Below, piece after piece: positions 41,703 to 50,792 of a stretch of DNA of 64,000 nt. Origin of the DNA: Bacteroidota bacterium (GTDB lineage Bacteria; Bacteroidota; Bacteroidia; 2-12-FULL-35-15). The first letter of the stretch is position 1. Each line of letters begins with the position of its first letter. The position numbers and the translations under genes are program-made. Location of the stretch: positions 1 to 64,000 of the forward strand of contig JAOQAG010000027.1 in NCBI GenBank assembly GCA_025963715.1, written 5' to 3'. The notes beneath the pieces are model-generated. The model saw only the letters and a program-made list of their open reading frames with translations. It was not told where the DNA came from and searched no databases.

Positions 41703-42338
41703 ATGTCATTACGATTAGGCGACACTGCACCGGATTTTACCGCTGAAACAACAGAAGGAAAAATCGAATTTTACAACTGGCTGGGAAGCAGCTGGGGAAT
41801 TTTGTTTTCGCATCCTGCCGATTATACGCCGGTTTGCACTACCGAATTAGGTACCGTGGCAAAGCTGCAGGACGAATTCAAAAAACGCAATGTAAAAACC
41901 ATCGCGTTAAGTGTTGATCCTCTGGAATCACATTTCAGCTGGATCAAAGACATTAACGAAACGCAAAAAACGATTGTTAATTTTCCGATCATTGCCGATC
42001 CCGTTTTTGAAGTGGCAAAATTATACGACATGATCCATCCGAATGCATCGGATAAATTTACGGTACGTTCTGTATTTATTATCGGTACAGATAAAAAAGT
42101 AAAATTGATCCTGACGTATCCTGCTTCTACCGGGCGGAATTTTGATGAGATCCTGCGTGTGATCGATTCACTGCAACTAACCGCCAATTATAGCGTTGCA
42201 ACGCCTGCCAACTGGAAAGACGGCGACGATGTGGTAATTGCACCGACGATAAAAGACGAGGACATTGCAGCAAAATTTCCGAAAGGACACACGCGCATCA
42301 AGCCGTATTTACGCACAACACCGCAACCCAATAAATAA
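41703..42338 (+). CDS. peroxiredoxin, 1-Cys Prx6 type
   Basis: The 211-residue protein has the peroxidatic Cys in FSHPADYTPVCTTELG (about 36-51) and only that Cys in the protein, which together with length and the extended C-terminus indicates the 1-Cys Prx6 group. It removes peroxides, using an external thiol. The position inside the sulfur operon suggests protection during cysteine synthesis, whose products react with oxidants. The stop overlaps the next start by one base (TAATG), so it is translationally coupled to the siroheme gene. Confidence 0.95.
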   Translation: MSLRLGDTAPDFTAETTEGKIEFYNWLGSSWGILFSHPADYTPVCTTELGTVAKLQDEFKKRNVKTIALSVDPLESHFSWIKDINETQKTIVNFPIIADPVFEVAKLYDMIHPNASDKFTVRSVFIIGTDKKVKLILTYPASTGRNFDEILRVIDSLQLTANYSVATPANWKDGDDVVIAPTIKDEDIAAKFPKGHTRIKPYLRTTPQPNK

Positions 42339-42973
42339 TGCCGCTAGCAGATAACACACTGAAATCAATCATTACAGGCAACCAATTGTTTCCGGTATTC
42401 CTTAAATTAGAACATTTACATGTGCTGGTAATAGGTGGCGGAAACATTGGTTTGGAAAAAATTTCGGCACTGTTGAATGCAAATCCGGATGCAAAAATAA
42501 CAGTGGTCGCAAAAGCGGTATTGCCTGCTATTAAAGCATTTAAGGAAACATCAAAACAATTGATCATCATTGAAAAGGCGGTGGAAGAAACAGATTTGGA
42601 TGATAAAGATCTGATAATTGCAGCAACAGGAAACAGGCAAATAAGCGAATGGTTGCGAACAGAAGCAAGCAAACGAAAAATTCTGATCAACGTTGCGGAT
42701 ACGCCTGATCTTTGTGATTTTTATTTAGGCTCAATTGTCAAAAAAGGCGATTTAAAGATCGCGATCTCTACCAATGGAAAATCGCCTACGTTTGCAAAAC
42801 GCCTGAAAGAAGTGTTCAATGAAGCATTACCGGATGATCTGGAGGAATGTTTAAATAACCTGAATGCATTGCGGGAACAACTCAAAGGCGATTTTACAAA
42901 CAAAGTAAAGCAATTGAATGCCGCAACAGCCGTACTGATTGCCGAAAACGAAAAGGCGGCGAATAATTCGTAA
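42338..42973 (+). CDS. precorrin-2 dehydrogenase / sirohydrochlorin ferrochelatase (Met8-like)
   Basis: The 211-residue protein has a Rossmann loop VLVIGGGNIGLEKISALL at about 29-46. IAATGNRQISEWL, LINVADTPDLCDFYLGSIVKKGDLKIAISTNGKSPTFAKRLKE is the family block with the catalytic Asp (VADTPDLCDF). It oxidises precorrin-2 to sirohydrochlorin and may insert iron, finishing siroheme for the sulfite reductase. It is joined to the peroxiredoxin gene by a TAATG overlap and followed 56 bp later by the APS reductase gene. Confidence 0.95.
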   Translation: MPLADNTLKSIITGNQLFPVFLKLEHLHVLVIGGGNIGLEKISALLNANPDAKITVVAKAVLPAIKAFKETSKQLIIIEKAVEETDLDDKDLIIAATGNRQISEWLRTEASKRKILINVADTPDLCDFYLGSIVKKGDLKIAISTNGKSPTFAKRLKEVFNEALPDDLEECLNNLNALREQLKGDFTNKVKQLNAATAVLIAENEKAANNS

Positions 42974-43029
42974 TTTTGCAGACAGCTTGAGATTTTAGAT
43001 TTGCAGGAGAGCAGGCGGGAAACAGGACA

Positions 43030-43677
43030 ATGGATATAGAAGAGTTAAATAAAAAATACCGGGAATTAACACCGGAAGAGCGGATCAGGATGTTGTATAC
43101 CGATTTTAATTCGGTGTTATTTACGTCTTCTTTCGGCACTACGTCGGCTTTTTTATTACACCTGTTCAACAAAGTAAACCCGCAGCAAACTGTTTATTTT
43201 TTAGATACAACGTATCATTTTAATGAAACGCTGGCGTATAAAAATCAGCTGGCGGAATTGTTAAAATTAAATGTGATCGATATAAAACCGGAAGAGTGGA
43301 AAAATAATTTTACGCAACAGGACAAAACATGGAATTCGGATCCTGACTTGTGTTGCTCTATTAACAAGGTAGAGCCGCTGGATAAAATAAAACCGGGATT
43401 TCAGATCTGGGTTTCGGGATTGATGTCGTCGCAAAACGCATACCGCGAAAGTTTAAAAATATTTGAAGAAAAAGATGGGATCATTAAATTTTTTCCAATC
43501 GTTGATTTGTCGGAAAAAGATGCTTTTGATTACATTAAAAAAAATAATTTACCGGAGCATCCATTACTCAAAGCCGGTTATAATTCCGTTGGCTGTTTCC
43601 ACTGTACGGTTGCAGGAAAAGGCAGAAGCGGGCGCTGGATCAATAAATCAAAAACCGAATGCGGTTTGCATTTGTAG
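43030..43677 (+). CDS. cysH: adenylyl-sulfate (APS) reductase, CysH family
   Basis: The 215-residue protein reduces activated sulfate to sulfite with thioredoxin. It has SSFGTTSAFLLHLF (PP-loop-like start, about 36-49), a Cys pair DLCCSINKVEP (about 110-112), a CxxC GCFHCT (about 188-191) and the catalytic tail ECGLHL. The CC plus CxxC set is the 4Fe-4S signature of enzymes that use APS rather than PAPS, so no APS kinase step is needed. Its product goes to the sulfite reductase of the same operon. The sulfate adenylyltransferase genes cysD/cysN are not in the window. Confidence 0.95.
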   Translation: MDIEELNKKYRELTPEERIRMLYTDFNSVLFTSSFGTTSAFLLHLFNKVNPQQTVYFLDTTYHFNETLAYKNQLAELLKLNVIDIKPEEWKNNFTQQDKTWNSDPDLCCSINKVEPLDKIKPGFQIWVSGLMSSQNAYRESLKIFEEKDGIIKFFPIVDLSEKDAFDYIKKNNLPEHPLLKAGYNSVGCFHCTVAGKGRSGRWINKSKTECGLHL

Positions 43678-43694
43678 CTTCCGTTTTCCGGATT

Positions 43695-43760
43695 GTCACT
43701 CTGAGCTTGTCGAAGAGTTTTGATAAATAAATGTAAATGTTTCGACAGGCTCAACATGAC
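43695..43760. repeat. CTTCGACAAGCTC-type inverted repeat
   Basis: GTCACTCTGAGCTTGTCGAA (43695-43714) faces TTCGACAGGCTCAACATGAC (43741-43760) across 26 bp. The arms are complementary at most positions (17 of 20). The same word sits in the loop of the repeat at 23767-23886. Confidence 0.85.
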
Positions 43761-43804
43761 GATGGACGTAACTTAACAAACTAAAATTCTACAATTAAAA
43801 AAGT

Positions 43805-45010
43805 ATGGGAAATAAAAACATTACAATTGGTTTATTCGGTTTTGGCTGCGTTGGACAAGGTTTGTACGATGTGTTGAATCATTCGCAGGGATTAAAAGCC
43901 AACATCGAAAAGATCTGCGTGAAGGATAAAAATAAAAAACGAAAGATCGATTCCAGCTACTTTACATTTGATAAAGAAGAGATCCTGAAACGCGATAATC
44001 TCAATGTGATCGTGGAGCTGATCGATAATGCCGATGAGGCTTTCGCGATTGTAAAACAAGCAATGAACAACGGCGTGAGCGTGGTAACTGCCAACAAAAA
44101 AATGCTGGCCGAAAATTTCCGTGAGCTGTATGAATTACAAATAAAAAATAAAGTCGCGCTTATATATGAAGGCTCCGCAGGCGGCAGCATTCCCATCATC
44201 CGCAACCTCGAGGAATATTACGACAATGAATTATTAAGCAGCATAAAAGGAATTTTGAATGGCACCTGCAATTATATTTTAACCCGTATGGAGCTGGAAA
44301 ATAAAGAATACCAGGAAGTGTTGAAAGATGCACAGCTCAACGGTTTTGCCGAAAGCGACCCCTGGCTGGATGTGGCGGCATTCGATACAAAATTCAAAAC
44401 ATTGCTGCTCACCGTTCATGCGTTCGGGATCGTTTTAAATCCCGATGATATTTTTAATACGGGGATTCAGAATATCAGTTACGATGATATTTTATATGCA
44501 ACACAACGCGGCCTCCGCATCAAAATGCTGGCCGTATCACACAAGATCGGCGATAAATTCCGTGTGTACGCCATCCCACATTTTGTAGATAAAAACAGCG
44601 AGCTGTACAATGTGAATTATGAATACAATGCCGTGGAAGTAGAAGGTGCGTATTCCTGTAAGCAAACATTTGTTGGAAAAGGTGCAGGAAGCCATCCAAC
44701 AGGAAGCGCGGTGCTTTCCGACATTTCTGCACTAACCTATGATTATAAATACGGCTACAAAAAATTAAAAAAACTGATCAACGGAACAGGGAAAATAGAA
44801 GAAGGAAAAACACAGATAGAATACGATTTCCCGATCAAATTATACATCCGTTATCAAACGCGCGAGCAGCTCAACGATCTCGAAATAATATCTGTAGAAG
44901 AAGAATACAAATCAGCCAACACCAATTATATCATCGCCAACGTAAATTTTAATTCACTGTTTAACATTTACAACAAACGCGATAATAAATTATTTATCTG
45001 CGCAATATAA
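43805..45010 (+). CDS. hom: homoserine dehydrogenase
   Basis: The enzyme reduces aspartate semialdehyde to homoserine, the branch leading to methionine and threonine. The 401-residue protein has NAD(P)-binding GLFGFGCVGQGLYDVL at 9-24, VVTANKKMLAENF at about 96-108 and the catalytic block YEGSAGGSIPIIRNL and ILNGTCNYILTRME. FAESDPWLDVAAFDTKFK follows. The last ~80 residues may be an ACT-like feedback domain. It ends the sulfur gene group, giving a carbon skeleton for sulfur incorporation. This explains why the leader counts both Met and Cys codons, which is inference. Confidence 0.96.
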   Translation: MGNKNITIGLFGFGCVGQGLYDVLNHSQGLKANIEKICVKDKNKKRKIDSSYFTFDKEEILKRDNLNVIVELIDNADEAFAIVKQAMNNGVSVVTANKKMLAENFRELYELQIKNKVALIYEGSAGGSIPIIRNLEEYYDNELLSSIKGILNGTCNYILTRMELENKEYQEVLKDAQLNGFAESDPWLDVAAFDTKFKTLLLTVHAFGIVLNPDDIFNTGIQNISYDDILYATQRGLRIKMLAVSHKIGDKFRVYAIPHFVDKNSELYNVNYEYNAVEVEGAYSCKQTFVGKGAGSHPTGSAVLSDISALTYDYKYGYKKLKKLINGTGKIEEGKTQIEYDFPIKLYIRYQTREQLNDLEIISVEEEYKSANTNYIIANVNFNSLFNIYNKRDNKLFICAI

Positions 45011-45335
45011 AAGAAGTTCAAAGTTCAAGGTTAGAAAGTTCAAAGTTTGCTATGCGCAGAGGCTGTGTTTGATGGAACGCGGATAACGCTGATGGAGCGG
45101 ATTAAAACGGATCAAAAAATAAAACTTAATGCATAAATTTATGCAGGATCAATTCCCCTCTCGAGAGGGGTTAGGGGTGTGTTCTGCGCAAAGCAAACTG
45201 TTTTTAATTGAGTTACCAAACATTCCAAAAACTATAAAACAGCATCTGGTTTTTCTTTGCGCCTCCGCGCCTTCGTGGTAAAAAGCCGCTCCGAAGGAGC
45301 CACCCAGCACACACAGATTAGTATATTCGTATAAA
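45011..45335. other. intergenic repeat mosaic after hom
   Basis: The gap holds, in order, GTTCAAAGTT words, GAACGCGGATAACGCTGATG, the palindrome CCCCTCTCGAGAGGGG (near 45156) followed by TTAGGGGTGTG, CTTTGCGCCTCCGCGCCTTC near 45257, and GCTCCGAAGGAGC. All are repeat-like words seen again in other gaps here. It lies between convergent genes and has no coding frame. Confidence 0.7.
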
Positions 45336-45695
45336 CTAGTAATTAGTAGATAATTTCTTTTGCTCCGCCTTCGAAAGCCCCTTCACTACCAGGCTATAGG
45401 AATCATCTACCCAACCCAGCACTATTTTTTTCGTCACCGATCCATCCACAATAATCGTATTCCAGTGTTTTTTATTCATGTGATATCCGGGAAGCACACA
45501 GGAATATTCTTCCCGCAATTCAATTGCTTTTTCCGGATCGCATTTTACATTGAACTGCAATGGGTTGGAATCAAATCCTGTTAACAAAAATGCTTTACCG
45601 GCCACTTTAAAAACCAATGTTTCCGGTCCAAAAGGCAATGTTTCCTCCACACCTTTTTTTGAAATGCAATAGTCTCTTAATTCTTCTAAATTCAT
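45336..45695 (-). CDS. MmcQ/YjbR family protein
   Basis: The 119-residue protein has the CyaY-like alpha/beta pattern of the MmcQ/YjbR family: MNLEELRDYCISKKGVEETLPFG, LVFKVAGKAFLLTGFD, LQFNVKCDPEKAIELREEY, VLPGYHMNKKHWNTIIVDG and a final helix. Members are often called DNA-binding, but evidence is thin and the function is unknown. It is a lone gene facing hom, with repeat-rich gaps on both sides. Confidence 0.95.
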   Translation of the reverse strand: MNLEELRDYCISKKGVEETLPFGPETLVFKVAGKAFLLTGFDSNPLQFNVKCDPEKAIELREEYSCVLPGYHMNKKHWNTIIVDGSVTKKIVLGWVDDSYSLVVKGLSKAEQKKLSTNY

Positions 45696-45996
45696 GTGAA
45701 AAAAGTATAAAGTATCAGGTAGTTAGTATCAGGTACTGTGTTTGCTAAATTCAAACAATAAATATAATCGTTGTGCAGCGTGATAGATATTGTCAGCAAA
45801 CATTCATGAGATCCCGTGCCTGACACGGGATGACAACTCCGATGGTAGATTTATTTTCAAATATAAATTTGACTTGGATCAAATCATATTTAACAGACAA
45901 ATAAGCATACAGCAATCTTTTTTAATCTTAACAAATCCTAACAGATCTGCGTTCCCATCACACACAGTCTAATATCCAACATCTAAAAATCTAACA
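45696..45996. other. intergenic region with GTCATCCCG palindrome
   Basis: It contains the palindrome 45810-45834 and, before the Lrp gene's stop, the AT-rich repeat words TCTAATATCCAACATC and AAAATCTAACATCAATATTC. No gene is seen. Confidence 0.65.
45810..45834. repeat. GTCATCCCG-type palindromic repeat
   Basis: GATCCCGTGCCTGACACGGG followed by ATGAC, the same family as 4-30 and 48194-48220 but with GTG in place of GGG in the arms. The arms have changed together, so pairing is kept. Confidence 0.85.
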
Positions 45997-46467
45997 TCAA
46001 TATTCTAAAGGAAGTAATTTCGAATCCTTCGGTTTCGACAACACCACCATGGTTTGCATCTGCCCGATCTCTTCCATTTTACTCAGTTTCTGAGAGATCA
46101 GCGATTCAAAATCCCGGATATCTTTCAGCATTACGATCAGCACATAATCCGCATTTCCCGTTACCTGGTAGCATTCCAGGATCTCCGGAATTTTATTGAT
46201 CTCCTTTTTAAAATTACTGATCGCGTTTTCCACCTGTCGCGTAAGCGTAATTTGGATAATGGCGCTGATACCAATCCCCAGCGCTTCATGATCCAGCTGC
46301 GTATAATATCCTTTGATCAGTTTGGATGCCTCCAGCTTTTTTACCCGTTCCAGCGTGGGAGCAGGCGAAAGCCCTATTTCTGCCGATAATTGAAGATTGG
46401 TGATCTTCGCATTCTCCTGCAGTATTTTCAATATTTTCAGATCCGTTTTATCGAGATGGTAGTTCAT
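45997..46467 (-). CDS. Lrp/AsnC family transcriptional regulator
   Basis: The 156-residue regulator has an N-terminal helix-turn-helix (LDKTDLKILKILQENAKITNLQLSAEIGLSPAPTLERVKKLEASKLI) and a C-terminal Lrp/RAM sensor domain (AIIQITLTRQVENAISNFK ... VTGNADYVLIVMLKDIRDFE). It binds DNA as an oligomer and responds to an amino acid, which one is unknown. It is divergent from the acyl-CoA carboxylase gene, 97 bp apart, and could regulate itself and that gene. Confidence 0.96.
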   Translation of the reverse strand: MNYHLDKTDLKILKILQENAKITNLQLSAEIGLSPAPTLERVKKLEASKLIKGYYTQLDHEALGIGISAIIQITLTRQVENAISNFKKEINKIPEILECYQVTGNADYVLIVMLKDIRDFESLISQKLSKMEEIGQMQTMVVLSKPKDSKLLPLEY

Positions 46468-46564
46468 GTGAAGCGTTATTTACCCAAAGTTAAAAAAATA
46501 AAAAAGAACCTGTATTTTTTGCTATTTTTGAACAGCTTAAACACAAAATTGAAGAACATCGGAT

Positions 46565-48109
46565 ATGGAAAATAAAATCAAAGAATTAGATAAAAAAATT
46601 GAAGAAGCGCATTTGGGCGGTGGAGCAAAACGCATCGAATCACAACATAAAAAAGGCAAATTAACGGCACGTGAGCGTCTGCATTTTTTACTCGATGAAG
46701 GAAGCTTTGAAGAGATCGGGATGTTTGTCACACACCGTTCGTCGGAATTTGGCCTCGATCGTGAAAAATACCTGGGAGATGGTGTGATCACCGGTTACGG
46801 AACCGTAAGCGGGCGCCTCATTTATGTTTTTTCACAGGATTTTACCGTATTCGGAGGTTCGTTAAGTGAAACGCATGCTGAAAAAATTTGCCGCATCATG
46901 GACCTGGCCGTAAAAAACGGTGCTCCCCTGATCGGTCTCAACGATAGTGGTGGCGCACGTATCCAGGAAGGTGTTGTTTCCCTGGGCGGTTACGCCGATA
47001 TTTTTTACCGCAACACATTAGCATCCGGGGTTATTCCGCAGCTTTCCGCGATCATGGGACCATGCGCCGGTGGAGCGGTATATTCGCCTGCCATCACCGA
47101 TTTTATCATGATGGTGGAAAATACTTCCTACATGTTTGTGACCGGCCCCAACGTTGTGAAAACGGTAACACACGAAGAAGTAACCTCCGAAGAACTGGGT
47201 GGAGCATCCACACATTCCACCAAATCCGGTGTTACCCATTTTTCCTGCGCCAACGAAATTGAATGCATTAACAACATCAAGGCATTGCTCAGCTACATGC
47301 CGCAAAATTGTGAAGACGATGCACCAATGATGCCGTACGAAAGCAATGGCAACGAAAAACGCCCGGCATTAAATAACATTATTCCTGCAAATCCAAACCA
47401 GCCTTATGATATTCGTGAAGTGATCACCGGTGTGATCGATACCGGTTCATTCCTGGAGGTACATAAAAATTTCGCGGAAAATATTGTAGTCGGCTTTGCC
47501 CGCCTTGCCGGAAGAAGCATTGGGATCGTGGCCAACCAGCCAGCATTTTTGGCCGGTGTACTCGATATCAATTCCTCTGTAAAAGCAGCGCGTTTTGTAC
47601 GCTTCTGCGATAGTTTTAACATTCCATTGCTTGTATTTGAAGATGTACCGGGCTTTTTACCGGGCACCGACCAGGAGTGGCATGGCATTATTACCAACGG
47701 CGCAAAATTGTTATACGCTTTCTGCGAAGCAACCGTGCCGCGCGTTACCGTGATCACACGCAAAGCATACGGTGGTGCATACGATGTAATGAACAGCAAG
47801 CACATCGGTGCGGATATGAACTACGCATGGCCATCTGCCGAGATTGCCGTAATGGGTGCAAAAGGCGCTGCCGAAATTATTTTTAAAGGAGAAATTGCCG
47901 CTTCCGCAGATCCTGCAGCCAAACTTTCCGAAAAGGAAAAAGAATACATCCTGCATTTTGCAAACCCTTACCGCGCTGCCGAAAGAGGTTATGTGGATGA
48001 AGTGATCCGTCCGGAAGATACCCGCGAAAAACTCATCAAAGCATTCGGGATGCTCAAAAATAAAGTGGATAAATTACCACGTAAAAAACACGGGAACATT
48101 CCATTGTAA
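46565..48109 (+). CDS. acyl-CoA carboxylase, carboxyltransferase (beta) subunit
   Basis: The 514-residue protein has the double crotonase-fold carboxyltransferase: [86 protein letters not shown], the C-terminal [29 protein letters not shown] and [19 protein letters not shown]. These fit propionyl-/methylmalonyl-CoA carboxylase (PccB/MmdA) type. It transfers CO2 from biotin to propionyl-CoA. Biotin carboxylase and carrier subunits are not in the window. It is divergent from the Lrp gene, which may control it. Confidence 0.95.
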   Translation: MENKIKELDKKIEEAHLGGGAKRIESQHKKGKLTARERLHFLLDEGSFEEIGMFVTHRSSEFGLDREKYLGDGVITGYGTVSGRLIYVFSQDFTVFGGSLSETHAEKICRIMDLAVKNGAPLIGLNDSGGARIQEGVVSLGGYADIFYRNTLASGVIPQLSAIMGPCAGGAVYSPAITDFIMMVENTSYMFVTGPNVVKTVTHEEVTSEELGGASTHSTKSGVTHFSCANEIECINNIKALLSYMPQNCEDDAPMMPYESNGNEKRPALNNIIPANPNQPYDIREVITGVIDTGSFLEVHKNFAENIVVGFARLAGRSIGIVANQPAFLAGVLDINSSVKAARFVRFCDSFNIPLLVFEDVPGFLPGTDQEWHGIITNGAKLLYAFCEATVPRVTVITRKAYGGAYDVMNSKHIGADMNYAWPSAEIAVMGAKGAAEIIFKGEIAASADPAAKLSEKEKEYILHFANPYRAAERGYVDEVIRPEDTREKLIKAFGMLKNKVDKLPRKKHGNIPL

Positions 48110-48193
48110 AGGAAGTTCAAAGTTTAAAGTTCAAAGTTTGCTTTGCGCAGATGCTGTGTTTGCTAAAATCGGGGAAGAATCTCACCCTGTACT

Positions 48194-48220
48194 GTCATCC
48201 CGGGCTTGACCCGGGATCTG
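48194..48220. repeat. GTCATCCCG-type palindromic repeat
   Basis: GTCATCCCGGGCTTGACCCG followed by GGATCTG. It is the reverse complement of the copy at the left edge of the window (4-30). Confidence 0.9.
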
Positions 48221-48267
48221 TTAATTGGAAAAAAATCACTATTGTACGGCGAATATGGCGCGTATTT

Positions 48268-48450
48268 GCCACAGATTCACAGATTAAAAAATGAATGGAG
48301 AATTGCACAGATCGGTAAAATCGCAATGCGATTTTGAAACAATTTGTGTAAATATTTTTTAAGTAAAAAAATCTGTAAATCTGTGGCTTCTTTATCAGCC
48401 TTTAAATCTGTTTTATCCATAGCATCCGCGTTCCATCATACACAGCAAAC
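48268..48450. repeat. GCCACAGATTCACAGATT element, copy 1 (long form)
   Basis: GCCACAGATTCACAGATT (48268-48285) faces AATCTGTAAATCTGTGGC ending 48387, one mismatch in 18. The ~85-bp loop and about 60 bp beyond the right arm are shared almost base for base with 58272-58452, so the repeat unit is about 180 bp. Confidence 0.93.
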
Positions 48451-48479
48451 TTTAAACTTTCCAACTTTAAACTTTGAAC

Positions 48480-50423
48480 TTACTTCGTGATATCCTGGAA
48501 ACAGATCTTAAACGACGTCCCCGGGCCTTCCATTTTCTCAATCGTCCCATCCACTTGTTCCACCAGCGTTTTGATCAGTTCAATACCCAGTGTTACGGAA
48601 TCTTCCCAGGAAAAATCAGCAGGCAATCCAATGCCATTATCCTCTACCGTCATTTCAAATTCACCATTGTATTTTTTGTTCAGGCCTATTTTGATCTTGC
48701 CCTCATCGCGACCGGTAAAAGCATATTTCAACGAATTGGAAATTAATTCATTCAGGATCAATCCCAATGGCATCAGCGTATCGATCCCTACGGAACTCAC
48801 CGTACAATTCACTTCCAGCTCCACTTCCATGTCCGTGCGGTACGACCGGATCAAACTCGCGGCAAGCGTTTCAATGTAATTTTTTGTATCAATATTAGCC
48901 AGGTCTTCCGAACGGTATAATTTTTCATGAATGATCGCCATCGATAAGATCCGGTTCTGGCATTCTTCAAACATAACCAGCGCCCTTTTATCTTCGATCT
49001 GGTGCGATTGCAAACGCAGCAGGCTATTAATGATCTGCAGGTTATTTTTTACGCGGTGATGGATTTCTTTTAACAACAATTCCTTTTCGTCTTTTTGTTT
49101 TCGCATGTCCGCGTTTTGCACGATCAGCAATTGGTTGGCCCTCCGTTTTTGCCTGTAGCCATTAATATAAACGATCACAATGATCAGCAGCATCACAAAC
49201 CCGATAAAAGCCGAAAGCGACAACATCCTTCCGTTATAGATCGCCAGCTTTTGCAGGTCCTGCTCCTTCATTAAATAAGCGATCTCCTTTTTATTTTTTT
49301 CATACTCATACTTCGCCTGCATTTCCGAGATCTGCTTATTGTTCCGGTCATTCAGCAAACTATCTTTTATCAGCGCATTTTTCTTGATGTATTCATTTGC
49401 CTGTTTATAATCCCCCAGCTTTTCGTATACGTCCGACAGCGACATGTATGCCTTGCGCTGCTCCTCCGTTGATCCGATCTCGATCGCCAGGTTTAAACCC
49501 GTTTTTAAATATTCGATCGCCGATACATATTGCTGCATTTTAAAATACAAAGCGCCGATATTATCATTTACCGTAGCCTTTCCATCCTTGTCATCCAGCT
49601 CTTCCAGCAGCAGCAGCGATTGATTGTAATAGTTCAATGCCGCTTTGTATTCCTGTTTTAACACATACACATCACCGATATTATTCAGCGTGTTTGCCAT
49701 CCCCGATTTATTTTTCAGTTCTTTTTTTAACTCCAGCGACCGCAAATAATAATCCATGGCTTCCGGATATTTCCCCTGCTTTTTATAGATCTCGCCAATG
49801 TTATTCAGCGTGTTTGCAACCCCGGTTTTATTGTTTGCCGCCTGTTTTAATTGCAGCGATTTAAAATAAAAGCTCAGCGCCTCATCATATTCGCCCAGCA
49901 GATCATTGATATTACCAATGTTGTTGTATGAAACCGCGATCGAAGCCTTGTCCTTCATTTTTTCATTCAGCCGCAGCGAAACATAATAAAATTTTAATGC
50001 TTCCGGGTAAGCGCCCTGGTTGGCATACATCATTCCAATGTAATTTGCCGCCGAGCTCATGCCGATCGTGTCCGTAATTTCCTTATCCAGGTCAAATGCT
50101 TTAAAATAATACCCCCTTGCTTTTATAAATTCCTCCTGCAGGCGGTAATACTCACCGATCTGGTAATTCGATTTTGCCATGCCCCGTTTTAAGGAAATGC
50201 TTTCCGAAAGTTTCAGCGCCTGCGTTGCATACAATAAAGCTTGTTTGGGCTGACTGGTTTTTAGCTCCTGCGAAAGTTTTAAAAGCATATTTATCCGCAC
50301 CGAATCATCTGTGGCTTTTGAGATGAGCCGCAGCAAACTATCTTTCTTTTCGCCTTGGCCGACAATACAAAAAGGGAAAAGAAAAAACAGGAAAAGAGTA
50401 AGAGTGAAAGTAGTTTGCTTCAA
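48480..50423 (-). CDS. TPR-containing sensor histidine kinase (HisKA_2 type)
   Basis: The 647-residue protein has a signal-like N-terminus (FTLTLFLFFLFPFCIVG). About eight tetratricopeptide repeats follow at about 55-360 (YPEALKFYYVSLRLNEKMKD, KQGKYPEAMDYYLRSLELKKEL), then a transmembrane helix at ~395-415 (LSLSAFIGFVMLLIIVIVYI). The HisKA_2 dimerisation helix has the phosphorylated His in LLLKEIHHRVKNNLQIINSLL (about 455). The HATPase domain ends the protein (LMPLGLILNELISNSLKYAF, VEDNGIGLP). Periplasmic TPRs probably sense a protein partner. No response regulator is adjacent. Confidence 0.95.
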   Translation of the reverse strand: MKQTTFTLTLFLFFLFPFCIVGQGEKKDSLLRLISKATDDSVRINMLLKLSQELKTSQPKQALLYATQALKLSESISLKRGMAKSNYQIGEYYRLQEEFIKARGYYFKAFDLDKEITDTIGMSSAANYIGMMYANQGAYPEALKFYYVSLRLNEKMKDKASIAVSYNNIGNINDLLGEYDEALSFYFKSLQLKQAANNKTGVANTLNNIGEIYKKQGKYPEAMDYYLRSLELKKELKNKSGMANTLNNIGDVYVLKQEYKAALNYYNQSLLLLEELDDKDGKATVNDNIGALYFKMQQYVSAIEYLKTGLNLAIEIGSTEEQRKAYMSLSDVYEKLGDYKQANEYIKKNALIKDSLLNDRNNKQISEMQAKYEYEKNKKEIAYLMKEQDLQKLAIYNGRMLSLSAFIGFVMLLIIVIVYINGYRQKRRANQLLIVQNADMRKQKDEKELLLKEIHHRVKNNLQIINSLLRLQSHQIEDKRALVMFEECQNRILSMAIIHEKLYRSEDLANIDTKNYIETLAASLIRSYRTDMEVELEVNCTVSSVGIDTLMPLGLILNELISNSLKYAFTGRDEGKIKIGLNKKYNGEFEMTVEDNGIGLPADFSWEDSVTLGIELIKTLVEQVDGTIEKMEGPGTSFKICFQDITK

Positions 50424-50702
50424 ACTGCAAGTGTTTTGATTTATAATCTATAAATCATTGTACTGTAAATGTACAAAAGGTTGTTGATATAAAAAACCCC
50501 TGATTTCCGGGATTTTTTCCTTCGGATTTAATTGTTAAATCCACCACCGGAATTCTTTTATCTTTAAAAATGCAATGGAACAAAAAGTTCAGCCACAGAT
50601 TCACGGATTTACTGTTTTGATTATTTCACAAATAGTCGTTTTTACAGATCTTAATTTAGTTTTTTAAAATACGTTTAATTGATTTTTGATATAAATCTGT
50701 GA
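50424..50702. other. intergenic region with GCCACAGATT element
   Basis: The gap after the histidine kinase start holds a short A/T-rich stretch and most of the palindromic element 50591-50712. No promoter for the downstream cytochrome gene can be recognised. Confidence 0.6.
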
Positions 50703-50712
50703 ATCTGTGGCT
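50591..50712. repeat. GCCACAGATTCACAGATT element, copy 3 (diverged loop)
   Basis: AGCCACAGATTCACGGATTT (50591-50610) faces AAATCTGTGAATCTGTGGCT (50693-50712). The loop is AT-rich and unlike copies 1 and 2. The right arm and following T-run touch the 5' end of the cytochrome reading frame. Confidence 0.9.
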
Positions 50713-50792
50713 TTTTTTCTTTTTTCCAGGGTGACCTTTTTAATTTTTCACCATTAATAGTAAATCCTGAGAATGCGGGGTCAAAAATATTC

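Larger units (their letters stand above)
48110..48479. other. intergenic nested repeat mosaic
   Basis: This 370-bp gap between convergent genes is symmetric on a large scale. GTTCAAAGTTTAAAGTTC and AAAGTTTGC words at the left end are mirrored by GCAAACTTTAAACTTTCC and AACTTTAAACTTTGAACTT at the right end, with the palindromes 48194-48220 and 48268-48387 between. No gene is seen. Confidence 0.8.
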
